64,000 nt of DNA from Paramyrothecium sp. XJ0827 (Eukaryota; Ascomycota; Sordariomycetes; Hypocreales; Stachybotryaceae): assembly GCA_020881915.1 (NCBI GenBank), contig JAJFPB010000010.1, positions 496,001 to 560,000 on the forward strand, given 5' to 3'. Position numbers and translations under genes: made by a program. Numbering within the stretch: the stretch's first letter is position 1; each line of letters opens with the position of its first letter. Shown here piece after piece: positions 1 to 11,748 of the stretch. Below the pieces are notes generated by a model. The model had not been told where the DNA came from and did not search any database. It saw nothing but the letters and a program-made list of their open reading frames with translations.

Positions 1-3000
1 TCCCGTTTGCCAATCTCAACCATGACACCGCCCGCGGCAACAATACGCCACGACTCGTCGAGCAACTCGCCTGTCAGGGAGTTCAGGATAACGTTAACAC
101 CCTCGCCGTTTGTTAGCTTGAGGATCTGCGCGCCGAATGCCGTCGAGCGGGAGGAAAAGATTCGATCGTCAGGGATGCCAAAATTTGACTTGAGAAAATC
201 ACGCTTCTCTTGTGTTCCCACGGTGGCAAAAACCTAGCGAGTCTGGGTTAACAAAGCGGCTCTGGGGTTTGGCAGGCCACGGCTTGTTTAACTTACCTCG
301 GCCCCTACATGTTGGGACAACTGGATAGCGGAGATACCTACACCGCCGGTGGCCGAGTGGATGAGAACACGGTCTCCCTTCTTGATGTGTGCCAAGTGAT
401 ACAGCGAGTACATCGAGGTCATGAAGACACAAGGAATCGTGGCCGCTTCCTCGAAAGTCATGGTATCAGGGATCGCATGCACTGCCTCTGTCTTGGTCAC
501 GATGCGGTTTCCGAAAGACCCCTTCTCGAAGAACGCAACGCGTTGGCCTGGCCGGAAAGCCGTAACGTCACTGGCAACACGCCGGATGATTCCGCTGCCC
601 TCGCCCCCCAGGAGAAGTTCATTCTCCGGAATGATGCCGACTGTGACTGCAACCTCTTTGAAGTTGACGCCAGATGCATAAACTTCAATCTCGACGTAAT
701 TCTGTTCCAGGACACCCTCGGAAGTCTCGTGTTCCTGGCTGACCTCATTGTAATGCAAAGCATCAATGTTGCCAATGCGCTCAGCATGTAGCCGGAAACT
801 CGAGCTGGAACCTCGGAAATCCATCATCTCAACGGGTCTACCAGATACAGTCACCTCTTCCTTGGCCTGGTTGACTTGCTTGTCGCTGAGAATCCGGCTA
901 ATCTTGATAACTCCGCCACGTTCTATGAATTCGTCATCCTGCGTGCTGACCGCCGTGGCTCGTTCATCGTCGAGCATCTTGAGGCATGCCTCAATCGCCC
1001 GGACGGTTGCCACTCCTGACGGATGTTCCACATCCAGGTTGATCAGGCGAAGAAGTGGCTCTTCGTTTCGGATCACTCTGAAAAGGCCTGTTATGGCCGC
1101 CTTGTCAGGGCTCGTCACTGTTCCTTGGGCCCCACTCGTAACCCATAGGATTTTGCATTGCTTCTCAATGAGGCCGTGCAGCAGTTCCCATTGAGGTTCC
1201 TTGAATGTGGTTGCGACTGGGGCGATGAGCTCATCCAATACCAAGACACGACTTCCATGACTAACCGTGGATACGTCGGAGGCATTGCTGAAGGAGTGAG
1301 ATGTCAGCTCAGAAAGGATCGAATTTTGTTCTGACTTATTTCCGTCAAAGTGGACCACAACAACATCATTCTTGTACAACACACCGTGAGGTTGTATCAC
1401 ATGCTCGGCTTCCTCGTTACAGGCTTCACCGTCCTCAAGTTCACCCTGCTGGGAAGCTGTTCCACTCGATAACGCATTGTTGGGTTCGAGATTGTCCGCA
1501 ATCGTCTCTTCTACCGTCTTGCCGTTTGTCAGAGCCCCGTTTGTTGGAGCTCCATTTATCAGTGTCCCATTCTTCAGGTTACCGTTCGTCAGGTTCTCCT
1601 TCGTGAAGTTCCCGTTCGTCAGGTTCCCGTTCGTCAGGGCTCCATTCGTCAGGTCACCGTTTGTCAGGGCCCCATTCGTCAGAATGCCGTTTGCGGTCTC
1701 GTCACTGACTATGACACCATTTGTGACCCCATTCATACTTGGGAGCTTTTCTTTTCGAGCCATTGTCACAGAGCCAGCATGGCCCACCCAGAAGAAACCA
1801 TTAGCCCTCCAGATAGTCTCCAAGTGGTTTGGAGCGGCCAATGAACCGACCACAAGCACAAGACCCAGACCATTTACATCTAGCAGCGCATGGGCATGTT
1901 TCAGAACCTCCGAGGAAGGACTGGATTGAGTCGGTGGCAGCCTGATAATGGCCAAATCAAACCCGCCTTCCAAGACGGTATCGGCTCTGGTCAAGTCGGC
2001 CATTGTGAAGTTCAAACTTCCAGACGCACTGGCATACGCTTCTTGCGCCGCGACAACGCTGTCTGCAGTGGCAGATACAAATTGGTACAACTCGAAAGCG
2101 CTCCGCATCCCATTGTCCTCATGGTCATTTTGCAGCCACAAACATGTCGCGTCTTCTTGGCCTAGATTCACTTCCAGGACCTTGAGCCCGGGCTTCTTAT
2201 GCGCACTAAGATCAATGAGCCTGTGGGCAATAGTCGAAGTGGCTTGGACAGAGTCCTCTGCATTGGCCGTTGCCTCAGTTGCCAAACCCTGGAGCCCATC
2301 CTTAGTAAGGAGCGTGATGTCAGCATTCCATGTGAGCTGCATGTAATTGTGAGCTAAAGTTGTCTCCTGGGCTGAGTCAAGCTCGGTGTAGCGAAGACCT
2401 TTCATCTGGAGCAAGAGTTTGCGGCTTTCTGGGTCGAAGACTTTGCAGGAAGAAGAGTAATTGTTGGGGAGATCTCTTCGGCCGACGCCCACGTAGTCTG
2501 AATGAGCGACAGAAATCGCGGTGTTGGGAAGCTCATTGGCGTCGCAACCAGCCATGACGAAGAGGCTGTCAATTTGGAAGGGGACAAGAGCCGCGTTTAC
2601 ATCGCTCTTGTCGCCTTTCCAAACCGAAGAGGTGACTGTTTGGAAACAGCCGTCAAGACACGCCGGGTGGATGGGGTACTGCGACTGAGGCCAGGCAGAG
2701 GGTGGTGGCTCCAACGATACGGTTGACCGACCTTTCCGCTCACCAGCTACGTACTCCATAGCAAGATGTTTCTGGAAGGCCTGACCAAAGTTGAAACCAG
2801 AAATGCGCATGCATTTGTACCACTCCTTGGCATCTGTTGGTGTTCGCAAGGGTGAAACCTCTTCGTCAGAGCCTTCGTTCTCTGCAAAATCCGTTTCAAT
2901 TCGAACAAAGCCGGAGGCATGGTCCGTCCAGATGTCATCCTTCACTGAGAACACCTTGAAACCATACCAAGGGCTCGTGGACGCAGGCACAGGATTGAGA

Positions 3001-6000
3001 CTCAACATAACCATGTTTTTCTCGCCTTCTTCTAAGACAAGAGCCCTAAAGAACTTGATGTCTCGAAGCGCATATCTGTATTTCGAGGGCACCACGCCAT
3101 TCCACGTTGTCATGAAACTTGTTTGGTACATGGCTTCGATGGCCATGCTGACGTAGCCGGCTCCGGGGAAAACGACCTGCTCGCCCAGCTTATGATCCTT
3201 GAGCCAGGGGTGATCCTCCAGCCATGTTATGCGGTTTCTCCAGACTGGCGAACGCCATGATGACCCGAGAACCTTGGAGCCCAAGAGATCGTGCCTCAGG
3301 AACGGCCTGTACCGCCAGTCCTTGCTAGCCAAACTTTCGTGCCAGTATCTGTTGGAGTGGTTCCAAACGTAATTCGGCAGGTCGATGATGCAAACAGGTT
3401 GTTCGTCTAGGCTTTCGTAGCTATTCACTTGAGATATGTCGATGGAGCCTCCAGCTCCATAAATCTTGCCAGCAGCGTCGTACAGCGACAGCAGAGTGTC
3501 AGGGCCGCGTTGCGCTACGGAGACATACGTAACCGAAGGATCCGATGTCTTCGATCGTGAGTTTTCGAAAATCTGCGAGACTGGCCCGGACAGCGCATTA
3601 GAGGGCCCGATTTCAACCAAGAAGGATGCGCCATTCTTTGCCTCGCCCATGGCTGAAGCCGCCTGGGCAAATCGGACCTGTCCCAACATATTGCTTGTCC
3701 AATAGTCCGCATCAACAGCTCCTTTCATGCTCTCTCCCGTGACCGAGGAGAACATGGTTTTTCCGTTACCCGGCATCGGTGACCAGTCGCAATAGGCTTC
3801 CAACATCTCCTTGTAGATCTTGCTCGCATCGTTCATGTATGCTGAATGATAAGCAAAATCGACTTGTAGCATTCTCACAAAGAACTTGGCCTCGGCCAAC
3901 CTGTCTTTGAGCCTTTCGAGGGCACTGACCGTCCCAGACAATGTCAGACTTCGAGGGCTGTTGAAACAGGCAATGTCAACGTGATCGTCGGCAGGATCGA
4001 TGAAGGCTCGAACCTGATCGGCTGAGATGCCAGCTGCAAGCATGCCTAGTCCGGACCCTTGGTTGACAGGAGGCTGGCTCTGCTTTACTGCCTGGCCGCG
4101 GAGGTAGGCAATCTTGATGGCCTCTTCAGGCGTGAGAAGGCCCGCTGCCACGGCGGCCGCAATCTCACCCGACGAGTGGCCCACGACCGCCGAAGCTTCG
4201 ACGCCCCAATCCGAAAGAACGTCCAAATATGCGAGTTGGAGTGCTGTCACAAGTGGCTGAGAGAGCTCCGGCTGACGCAGCGTTGAGGCTTTACGCTCTT
4301 CCGTAAGCTCCGAAACAAGAGACCAAGACGGCCTGACAGGCTCTGGTAGGGCGGCCAAGGTCGCATCGAGATGTTCGACGAGCTTTCTTGCTTTGGGAAA
4401 CGTTTCGAGCAGAGCTTTTCCCATTGTTGGCCACTGCGCGCCTTGGCCAGTGAAGACGAAACCGATTCTCGGCTCGCCATCCTGGCCCGCCCTCTTCCCC
4501 ATGACAAACGTTTCCGGAAACACTTGCGCATCTCGCTGAACGCTGTAGGCTCGGTGATACAAGAGACTGCGTCGTTCCGAGAGCGTGTATGCCAAGTCTG
4601 GCAGGCTCACTTTGACCGCTGGGTTGATAAGATGGTCCGACAACGCTGCTATGTAGGATTTGAGAGACTTTTCGTCGTTTGCAGATACGGGAAGCAACAT
4701 TGGCTTTGTCCTTTTGGCTGGACCCAACGGTTCACCGAAATCGTCATCAAAGAAGGAAGCATCCAGGGAGTCGCTGGATATGTAGGATGACTTGAAGTTG
4801 CTTCCAGCAGTTGCGCCGAGAAGATACTCGGGCGACTCAATGATTGCGTGCGCGTTGGCGCCTCCAAAGCCGAAAGAATTGATGCTAGTCCGGCGCTTCG
4901 CGTGCCGGGGCCATTGGGAAGATTTGTTGGATGCCTTGACTCTGCACCTGGCGAAGTCGATCTTGGGGTTGGGTGTCAAAAAGGTGGCAGTGCCGGGGAT
5001 GACGCCCTTCTCCATGGCCAGAACTGACTTGATGACACCGGAGAGGCCTGCTGCACCCTCGGAATGACCGATATTGCTCTTTATTGAGCCGATCATCAAT
5101 GGCTTATCATCTGGACGCGTCGCGGCAAACACCATTGCCGCACCCTCGACCTCGATGGGATCACCCACCAACGTGCCTGTGCCGTGGCACTCAAGGAAGC
5201 CGGTCTCAGACAGCTCCGCCTCACTGATGCCAGCCCTGGCGTATGCATCCCGGATAGCTGCGGCTTGGGCCTTTGCATTGGGCATAGCAATACCGGGCGT
5301 CCTCCCGGCGCTGTTAGTCGAGGTTCCCCGGATGACGGCGCGAATCGGATCGTTGTCTCTGATGGCATCATCCAGGCGCTTGAGAAAGACGGCGTTGATA
5401 GCCTCTGCGGCGACATATCCGTCTGCCTTGCTATCAAAAGTATGGCACCGTCCAGTTGGGGAGGCCGTGGGACGCATTGAGCCCATATCCTGGTTCCTCT
5501 CCGGGCTCAGATACATGTTCGCTCCGCCAACCAGCATGGCATCGACTTGGCCGCTTTGCAGGTAGAGGCAGGCCATGTCTAGCGCTATCAACGTGCTGGA
5601 GCAAGCAGTATCTAGCGATATACTGCGGAAGGTTAGAAACCACTGCACGCCATCGGAGACTTGGGTTCGTCACGACATACCTAGGGCCATGGACGTTCAG
5701 AAAATGGCTGATGCGATTGCTCAGCAGCGCGCGGTTGGAACCCATTGTGGGCGAATCTGTTCGATCCTCGGGATCTCTACATGTCATGTCGTAATAGTCT
5801 ACGGGTTTGTTTCAGTAATGCTCTACCAGCAGCCCGGGTCGTTCCGACTGACCGACAGTATTGGCACCTACGAGGCAGCCGACACGCCCACCACTGAGCT
5901 TCTCGATGGGAATGCCAGCATTCTCTAAGCACTCGTAGGCCACCTCCATGAGATTTCTTTGCTGCGGGTCCATGGAGCTCGCATCTGTGAAGTTGATATT

Positions 6001-6276
6001 GAAGAAGCCCGCATCAAAGAGTGCGGGATCGACGTCCTCCATGAACATGGCACCGGGCGTCTTCATGGTGAGCGGCTTCCGCGAGCCGTCATAATGACCA
6101 GACAGGCCGAAACGGCTCTGCGGGGGCGTGTTCTCAGCAACGCGACCCGCCATCATCAAGTCCCAAAGGTCCTTGGGGTTGTGAACATGTCCCGGCAGCC
6201 TGCAAGCCATGCCGACAATGGCAATAGGGACCGCACGGTCGCCATGCCGGGTAGCACTGGGGAGGGTTCTGGACAT
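1..6276 (-). CDS. Highly reducing iterative type I polyketide synthase (C-terminus beyond the left edge)
   Basis: Builds a reduced polyketide chain. Exons on the minus strand: 6276-5853, 5798-5681, 5622-297, 233-<1; all junctions are GT...AG and keep frame. The start at 6276 puts KS motif IAIVGMACRLPG near residue 18; an upstream in-frame leader is open but looks non-coding. Domains seen: KS (Cys in DTACSS near 188, His in CHGTGT near 327 and NIGHSE near 367), AT (GHSSG near 664), DH (His near 991, Asp in HPACLDG near 1171), a degenerate C-methyltransferase (about 1280-1460), an Asn-Gly repeat linker (about 1490-1548), then ER with SATGGVGISA near 1940. KR and ACP should lie off the left edge. 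The DH motif has Glu where HxxxGxxxxP has Gly, with Gly one place earlier. The divergent neighbour is an af380-like hydrolase, typical of HR-PKS clusters. HR-PKS identity is very secure; the product is unknown. Confidence 0.95.
1521..1694 (-). repeat. 15-bp in-frame minisatellite coding an NGxLT pentapeptide repeat in the PKS
   Basis: About eleven and a half units of 15 bp (consensus on + near GTTCGTCAGGTTCCC) encode successive NGxLT-like pentapeptides such as NGALT, NGDLT and NGNLT. The array sits between the degenerate methyltransferase and the ER region, so it is probably a flexible linker. Units vary mainly at codon three, and all keep the 15-nt period and so the frame. Confidence 0.9.
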
Positions 6277-6712
6277 GATGGCACGGCAAAGGAGGTGGAG
6301 AATGGTGTGTAGCGCTGTAGCATGGCAGGTTGGGGGATGGCGAGGTGTGAGGTTGAGCGGGCTTATGCAGGTTCTTGGAGTTAATAACGACTGGTTCGCT
6401 GGCCGCTCAAGCCGCCACACTCGGCCAGCACGCGGTGACGACCAAGACGTCAAGTCTGATTGTTAACCCGACTCGTATTAGGTGGGAGATTGCAACGTTG
6501 CACCACGTTTCTCATGCAGGGTGTTGAGGTCCCCCACAAAACTCCATGTGCGCAGGATAGGCCAGTCTCGAAGTTTGACACCCTGCGAGGCTCCGTTCCG
6601 TGTTCAACGCCGGGACCAAAGTCCCTTTGGCATCCCTCGCCACGGCCAACCTCTTCTCATCCATCACTCCTGTCCGGACAGGTCAAGTCGCAGTATCGAA
6701 AGCGTCGTCACG
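6277..6712. promoter_or_regulatory. Divergent promoter between the PKS and the af380-like hydrolase
   Basis: A 436-bp non-coding gap separates two head-to-head start codons, so it should drive both genes. It contains a perfect 14-bp palindrome, CCTGTCCGGACAGG, at 6669-6682, ending 30 bp before the hydrolase ATG. A CCGG-centred dyad of this kind would suit a dimeric fungal regulator such as a Zn2Cys6 protein; that role is inference. Confidence 0.55.
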
Positions 6713-7659
6713 ATGAGCCAGCGAGAGGAGGTCGAGTTCAAGACGCTCGACGGCTTGACGCTGCGAGGGACGCTTTACCCGGGCGTCCCCAAGGCTCCCG
6801 CCGTCATCATGACACCCGGAGTAAGTTGTAGACACCCACCTCGTGCGGATAGCTATTGATGCCTGCCTAGTTCAACACTACAAAGGAGATGTTCTTGCCC
6901 AAGATCTGTCAATTCTTCCAGGAAGCCGGAATCAATGTCCTCGTGTACGATCCCCGCACCATCGGTGCCAGCGAGGGCACGCCGCGAAACAACATCGACC
7001 CGGCCCAGCAGGTCAGAGACTACCACGACGCGTTGACCTTTCTCAAGGCCGACGCTCGAGTTGACCGGAACCGCATTGCCTTCTGGGGCTTCTCCTTCAG
7101 CGGTGCGGTGGCACTCGCGGCCGCGGCACTGGACAGCAGGGCAGCCCTCGTGCTCGCCGTCTGCCCTCTGACGGTGTGGGAGCTGTCTCCCACACGGCTT
7201 CGGTCCGTCCTGGCCAAGGCTATGCAGGACCGCGAGTCGCAGCTCAAGGGCAACAAGGCATTCTCGATCCCGATGCTGACCAGCCAAGGCGAGAATCCCG
7301 CGGGATTCGGGTCGGGGGCGAGCTCGGACGAGCTGCATCTGATCAACGAGTCCAAGGATCTGATTCCGGACTTTGAGCCGACGACGACGCTCCAGACGTA
7401 CTACAACATCGTGGCCTGGAGCCCCTTCGAGACCCTGCGCCACCTGGAAGCTACGCCCGTTTTGCTCGTCACGCCCGAGGACGACCGCATCTCGCCCTCC
7501 CAGAAGCAGAAGGACTTAATTTACGACCGGGCCAATGGACCGAAGCATATGCATCTGGTCCCCGGCGCGGGGCACATGGATGTGCTGGACGGGGCCAATT
7601 TCGGGCCAGCGATGGACGCGCAGGTGGACTTTATCCGCCATCACCTGGGCCAATGGTAA
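6713..7659 (+). CDS. Alpha/beta hydrolase of the af380-like polyketide hydrolase/transferase family
   Basis: Exons 6713-6820 and 6871-7659 (intron GTAAGT...CCTAG) give 298 residues. The N-terminus EVEFKTLDGLTLRG and the block VYDPRTIGASEG are typical of the small serine hydrolases beside fungal HR-PKS genes (fumagillin af380, ACT-toxin ACTT2 group). The likely nucleophile is the first Ser in WGFSFSG near residue 111; the position normally held by the final Gly of GxSxG is Ser. The acid is probably in TPEDDR and the His in GAGHMD near the C-terminus. Members release or transfer the PKS-bound chain, or hydrolyse intermediates. It shares a promoter region with the PKS, so co-regulation is likely. 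No signal peptide is seen. The exact reaction cannot be told from sequence. Confidence 0.88.
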
Positions 7660-8560
7660 ACGTCTTTGCAAGGACAAGGACAAGGACCGAGTTAGACTCA
7701 TAGCGAGCGATCAATCAACCGAGTTGTCAATAAGTCATCACATCAACCGAATGGCCAAGCATGAGCCTGGCGAGATCCACTCCATCATGTTCGAGATAAC
7801 ACGGTGTTGGTTGTGTCAGGCCAGCCAACAGCTCGCGCTGCGCAACAATTGGTTCAAGGGGCATGTCCGTTAGCCTACGGCGCAGGCCAAGAAGCCCCCA
7901 ATACAACCTAAGCCAGCCCAAGCCCATGCCCCAGCACCGAAAACATCACCAATGTGTTACACTACAGGTCCCCAATACCGATACCACCCAAACCCCGGGC
8001 ACCACCACATCACCCCCCCCAATAAGGACCACCCAAGCCCCCGGCACCAACCAAAGGCCCAGACACAACCCCTTCCGCAGCAATTTAGACTAGAGCTGCA
8101 TATTCGCATCGAGGGGAGGGGCTCACGTCGAGGCAGCCCTGCTATGCTGCCTTGCTTTGCCACCTATCCACCTCCAGTGCTACCTCTTTATGTTGTTGCT
8201 CCGGGCTTACAGAGGACACCTTTGGCCCGAAGCAAAATTGTGCATATGCCTCTAGGCTGACTCCACTAATCCGCAGGTGCCCATCGCCGGTGTCACTGGG
8301 ATCTGAAACCATGTCATGCTCCTGGAGGATGCTGTTTCGCGGTGCCAAGTTGTCAGATACAGGATGGATTGGGAATGCTATACATGGGTGGTCCGTGATC
8401 GAATCGAGTCGAGTTCGTGAGAGTAAGATGGCTTCAGCGAGCGACCGCCTGTTGGGGTGAGAGCCTGGCCGTCGCCTAAATAGCGTAATGATCCGCCAAT
8501 GGAGCTTCCGGGCAGGCTGGCATATTCACTCTTGCCCAGATCAGATAGAACCGTGCAAAC
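7660..8560. other. Intergenic region, no gene seen
   Basis: Open frames here are short and have no recognisable protein features. A C-rich, AC-rich stretch lies at about 7,940-8,060. The last part presumably carries the promoter of the FAD oxidase. Confidence 0.6.
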
Positions 8561-10411
8561 ATGGCCATCTTGGGGCCTTTACTCTTCCTGGCGCTTGTTT
8601 CCACAGGCCTGGGTGCCGTCGCCGGGCCGCGTGCCACAGAGCCCCGGGCCACGAGTTCATGCAAGAGGCTGCCCGGCGATCAGGGCTGGCCCACGGCCAG
8701 TCAATGGGCTCAGTTGAACACAACCGTCAATGGGCGACTCATGGCAAGCGTCCCTGTGGCGGCCGTCTGCCATGAGCCGTCCTACGAGCCGGAGACGTGT
8801 GCGAAACTGCGCGCCGATTGGCTGTTTCCTCATGTGCAGTACGCATCAGAGAGCCCTCAGACCCGCATGTAATTGAGACGAAGCTAATCGATGTCTCAGC
8901 GTCGCATCGCCGGTCGACATCATCACGCCCTACTTCCAAGGAGACTCATGCAACCCATTCACAGCGCCCGAGACCCCTTGCACTCTAGGCATCTATGCGT
9001 CCTACTCCATCAATGTAACAAGTGCCAACGACATCGTGCAAGGCGTCAAGTTTGCCAAGAAACACAACATTCGTCTCACCATCAAGAACACTGGCCATGA
9101 GTGAGTGATCCACCCCTCGCCCCAACTGAAAATGCAAACTAACCAGCAAACAGCCTCTTGGGAAAGTCCACGGGCAAAGGCTCCTTGTCCCTGTGGACTC
9201 ATAACTTGAGAGACATCAAGTTTATCGAACGCTACAGCGGCGACGGCGGCTACACGGGTCGGGCTGTTCGGTTAGGCGCCGGCGTTCTCATCGACGATGT
9301 ATTTGCTGCCGGTCAAGCCAGGGGAGTTCGCATCGTCGCCGGCACCTGTCCCACCGTCGGAATCGCAGGAGGATACACCTCTGGCGGAGGGCATGGACTC
9401 CTGACTTCCTTGTACGGCCTGGCAGCGGACAGCGTTCTGCAGTGGGAGGTGGTGACAGCCGAGGGCAAGCACGTCGTGGCCTCGCCAACGAACGCGTACT
9501 CGGATCTGTACTGGGCGCTGAGCGGCGGCGGCGCCGGGACATTTGCCGTCGTCGTCTCCATGACCACGCGGGTCTACGCTGACGAGCCCATGACTGGCGC
9601 TACCATCAGCTTGAGTGTTGCCTCTGCGGGTGGCGTTGAAGAGTACTGGAAGGGTGTTGCTGCCTTCCCGGCTTCGCTCGGTGCTCTCGTGGACGCGGGC
9701 GGATCTGCTGTGTGGATTGTAACGCCGACGGTGCTCGTCTCCTACGCCATGGCCATACCGACAGTAGACGAGACGCTGATTGACAAGGTCCTGCGCCCGA
9801 TCAGTTCTGCCATGAGCGCGTTGAACATCACGGCCCCAGTGACCCGGTCAACCCACACAGGCTTCGTTGAGTTCTTCAACTCGTACTTCCTCGAAGCTCT
9901 CGCCGTTACGCCGCAGGCTCAGATCACGGCCGGTCGCATGGTCCCCCGGTCCCTGATGGAGGACCAAACGACGGCCGAGGCTGTCACCAAGGCCTTGCGG
10001 GCTGCCGTTGATGAAGGATACACGGTGTCTTGCGCTGCGGTCAACGCCGGACGCAAGGCTCCCTTCCACGCCAACGCCGTCTTCCCGCTATGGAGGAACG
10101 CCTTGCTGCACTGCATAGTCACCGCCACGTGGAGCTTCGGCATCCCACGAACGCAGATGACCACTCTCCAAACAAAGCTTACCGACGAGATCATGCCCAT
10201 CATTGAGGCCGCAACCCCCGGCGGTGGGGCATACCTGAACGAGGCCAATTTCGAGCAAAGGGACTGGCAGCACAACTTCTACGGCTCCAACTACCCACGA
10301 TTGCTGAGCATAAAGAAAAAGTATGATGTGAATGGTGTATTCTACGCAAAGACGGCTGTAGGAAGCGAGCACTGGGACGAGGACCAGGACGGCAGGATCT
10401 GTAAAGTGTGA
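8561..10411 (+). CDS. Secreted FAD-linked oxidoreductase (BBE/VAO type)
   Basis: Exons 8561-8838, 8900-9100 and 9154-10411 give 578 residues. A signal peptide starts MAILGPLLFLALVSTGLG. The FAD_binding_4 fold is shown by KNTGHD (His near 159, the usual 8-alpha-histidyl attachment), GTCPTVG (Cys near 225, the position used for bicovalent flavin attachment in BBE-like enzymes) and GGYTSGGGHG. A C-terminal BBE segment includes YLNEANFEQRDWQ and NYPRLLSIKKKYD. Family members catalyse two-electron oxidation of alcohols or C-H/C-N bonds with O2 as acceptor, and are common tailoring enzymes. The entry signal suggests action in the secretory path. Both introns keep frame, and the start gives the signal peptide directly. 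Confidence 0.92.
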
Positions 10412-10746
10412 GGGTCTGTCATATATCTCTCTATGTCTGTAATCTCTACTTCCCGAACAGACGTGTCGTGTCGTGATGAAGCCGAACCGCATGTTCTGAA
10501 TAGATAAGATGTATCAACCATAGCAAAAAAAGAATTTTCAAAATTTAGCAAGCATGATCACGATAAAAGGGGGGTGAGTATCTCTAGCGACAAAAGTATT
10601 GCCAAAAGGTAATCTTACGAAGAAATCATGCTGTGTACAGTTGGGTTTCAATCCTTCATGCATTCGTATTCAAGCAAAATGGACAAGACGGCTCAATTGA
10701 TCAATGCCATGGTTTTTGCCACGGTAACTTTTCTATCACAAGTAGT

Positions 10747-11748
10747 CTACCAAGGAATTTGGCTACCGTCAATGACGTTGAAGAACTTGCCCGAGGTTTC
10801 CTCACGCGTAGCTTTTTCGATCTAAACAGCGTTAGGATTTATCATGGTGCCAAACGTCTAGCCTTAAGTAACTTACCTGGGCCACGATCAGCCCGGTGCT
10901 CTTCTCAAGGGTGTCCGGTGCTTCTGGAAGGCCCATCAACTTGGCAGCCGCATTGCCAGAGTCGGTTTGTACGAGGCTGCGCAGCATGTCAGTCATGTCA
11001 ACTCACAAGAAGCTGTGCAAAACTTACCCGGGGTGCACAGCAAATGCGACGAGCCACTTATTGGCAGCATGAGCAGCACTGCCTGATTGTTAGCTTTGTT
11101 GGCTGTAAATGCCATGTCATGGAATTGTAACATACAGAGTAACCCAGTTCAGCGAGGCCTTGGAGATGGCATAAGCCGGTGCAATGTAGGCTTGGAAGGC
11201 TTCCAGGCAGGCAAGGGAGCCGGCGGCACTGGAGACGGAAACCCATTTGGGGGACTTGTTTGATTTCTCTAGCAGACCCCTTACCGCTTGGTAAAGAATC
11301 ATGGGGCCCAAAGCGTTCGTGTTGAAGGCGTTGGTAACGTCATCGATATTCACCACTTCCATGGGCGCCACGTCGGGACTCCAGGCCGCGTTGGCGATGA
11401 CCACGTCAAGGTGGTCTACGCCGGCAGCCTCGATGGTCTTGACGGCAGCAGCGGCATCGTCCCGAGACGTGCTGTCAAGCTTGACCACGATGAGCTTGGA
11501 GCCTTCCGCGGCGGTGAAGGATTTCAGCTCCTCAACTGCCGGGGCAGACTCGCTGCGGACGCCGGCAATGACAATGGTGTTAGCACGGCCAAGGTAGGCC
11601 TGAGCCAAGGATTTACCAATGCCTTGATGAGATATCAGCAAGAGTCTCCTGTGCTGGGACGCAAGTATTCCCCTGGCCAGTAATCACGGAAAGGGCAAAA
11701 CGTACCTCGGCTGCAGCCGGTAATCAGAACAATCAGTTGGTCGGCCAT
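10747..11748 (-). CDS. Short-chain dehydrogenase/reductase, norsolorinate-ketoreductase-like
   Basis: Five exons on minus: 11748-11706, 11622-11136, 11078-11028, 10976-10877 and 10821-10747, giving 251 residues. The NAD(P) motif TGCSRGIG is split by the first intron (its acceptor, ATCAAG, is weak but required by frame). VIANAA stands in the NNAG position, catalytic Ser is in VSVSSAAGS and Tyr/Lys in YAISK. The C-terminal part VHPGLVQTDSG and the ending IPW resemble AflD/StcE-type ketoreductases of polyketide pathways. It probably reduces a ketone on the polyketide or oxidises an alcohol. Transcribed away from the adjacent P450, with a roughly 1-kb shared upstream region. No targeting signal. 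Confidence 0.88.

Noticed and set aside
309..791. Plus-strand open frame of 160 codons
   Set aside because: It lies antisense to the PKS ER region, whose motifs are clear on the minus strand; many similar shadows occur across the PKS.
1521..1694. CRISPR-like array
   Set aside because: Units are 15 bp, contiguous, without spacers, and in frame within a PKS exon of a eukaryote.
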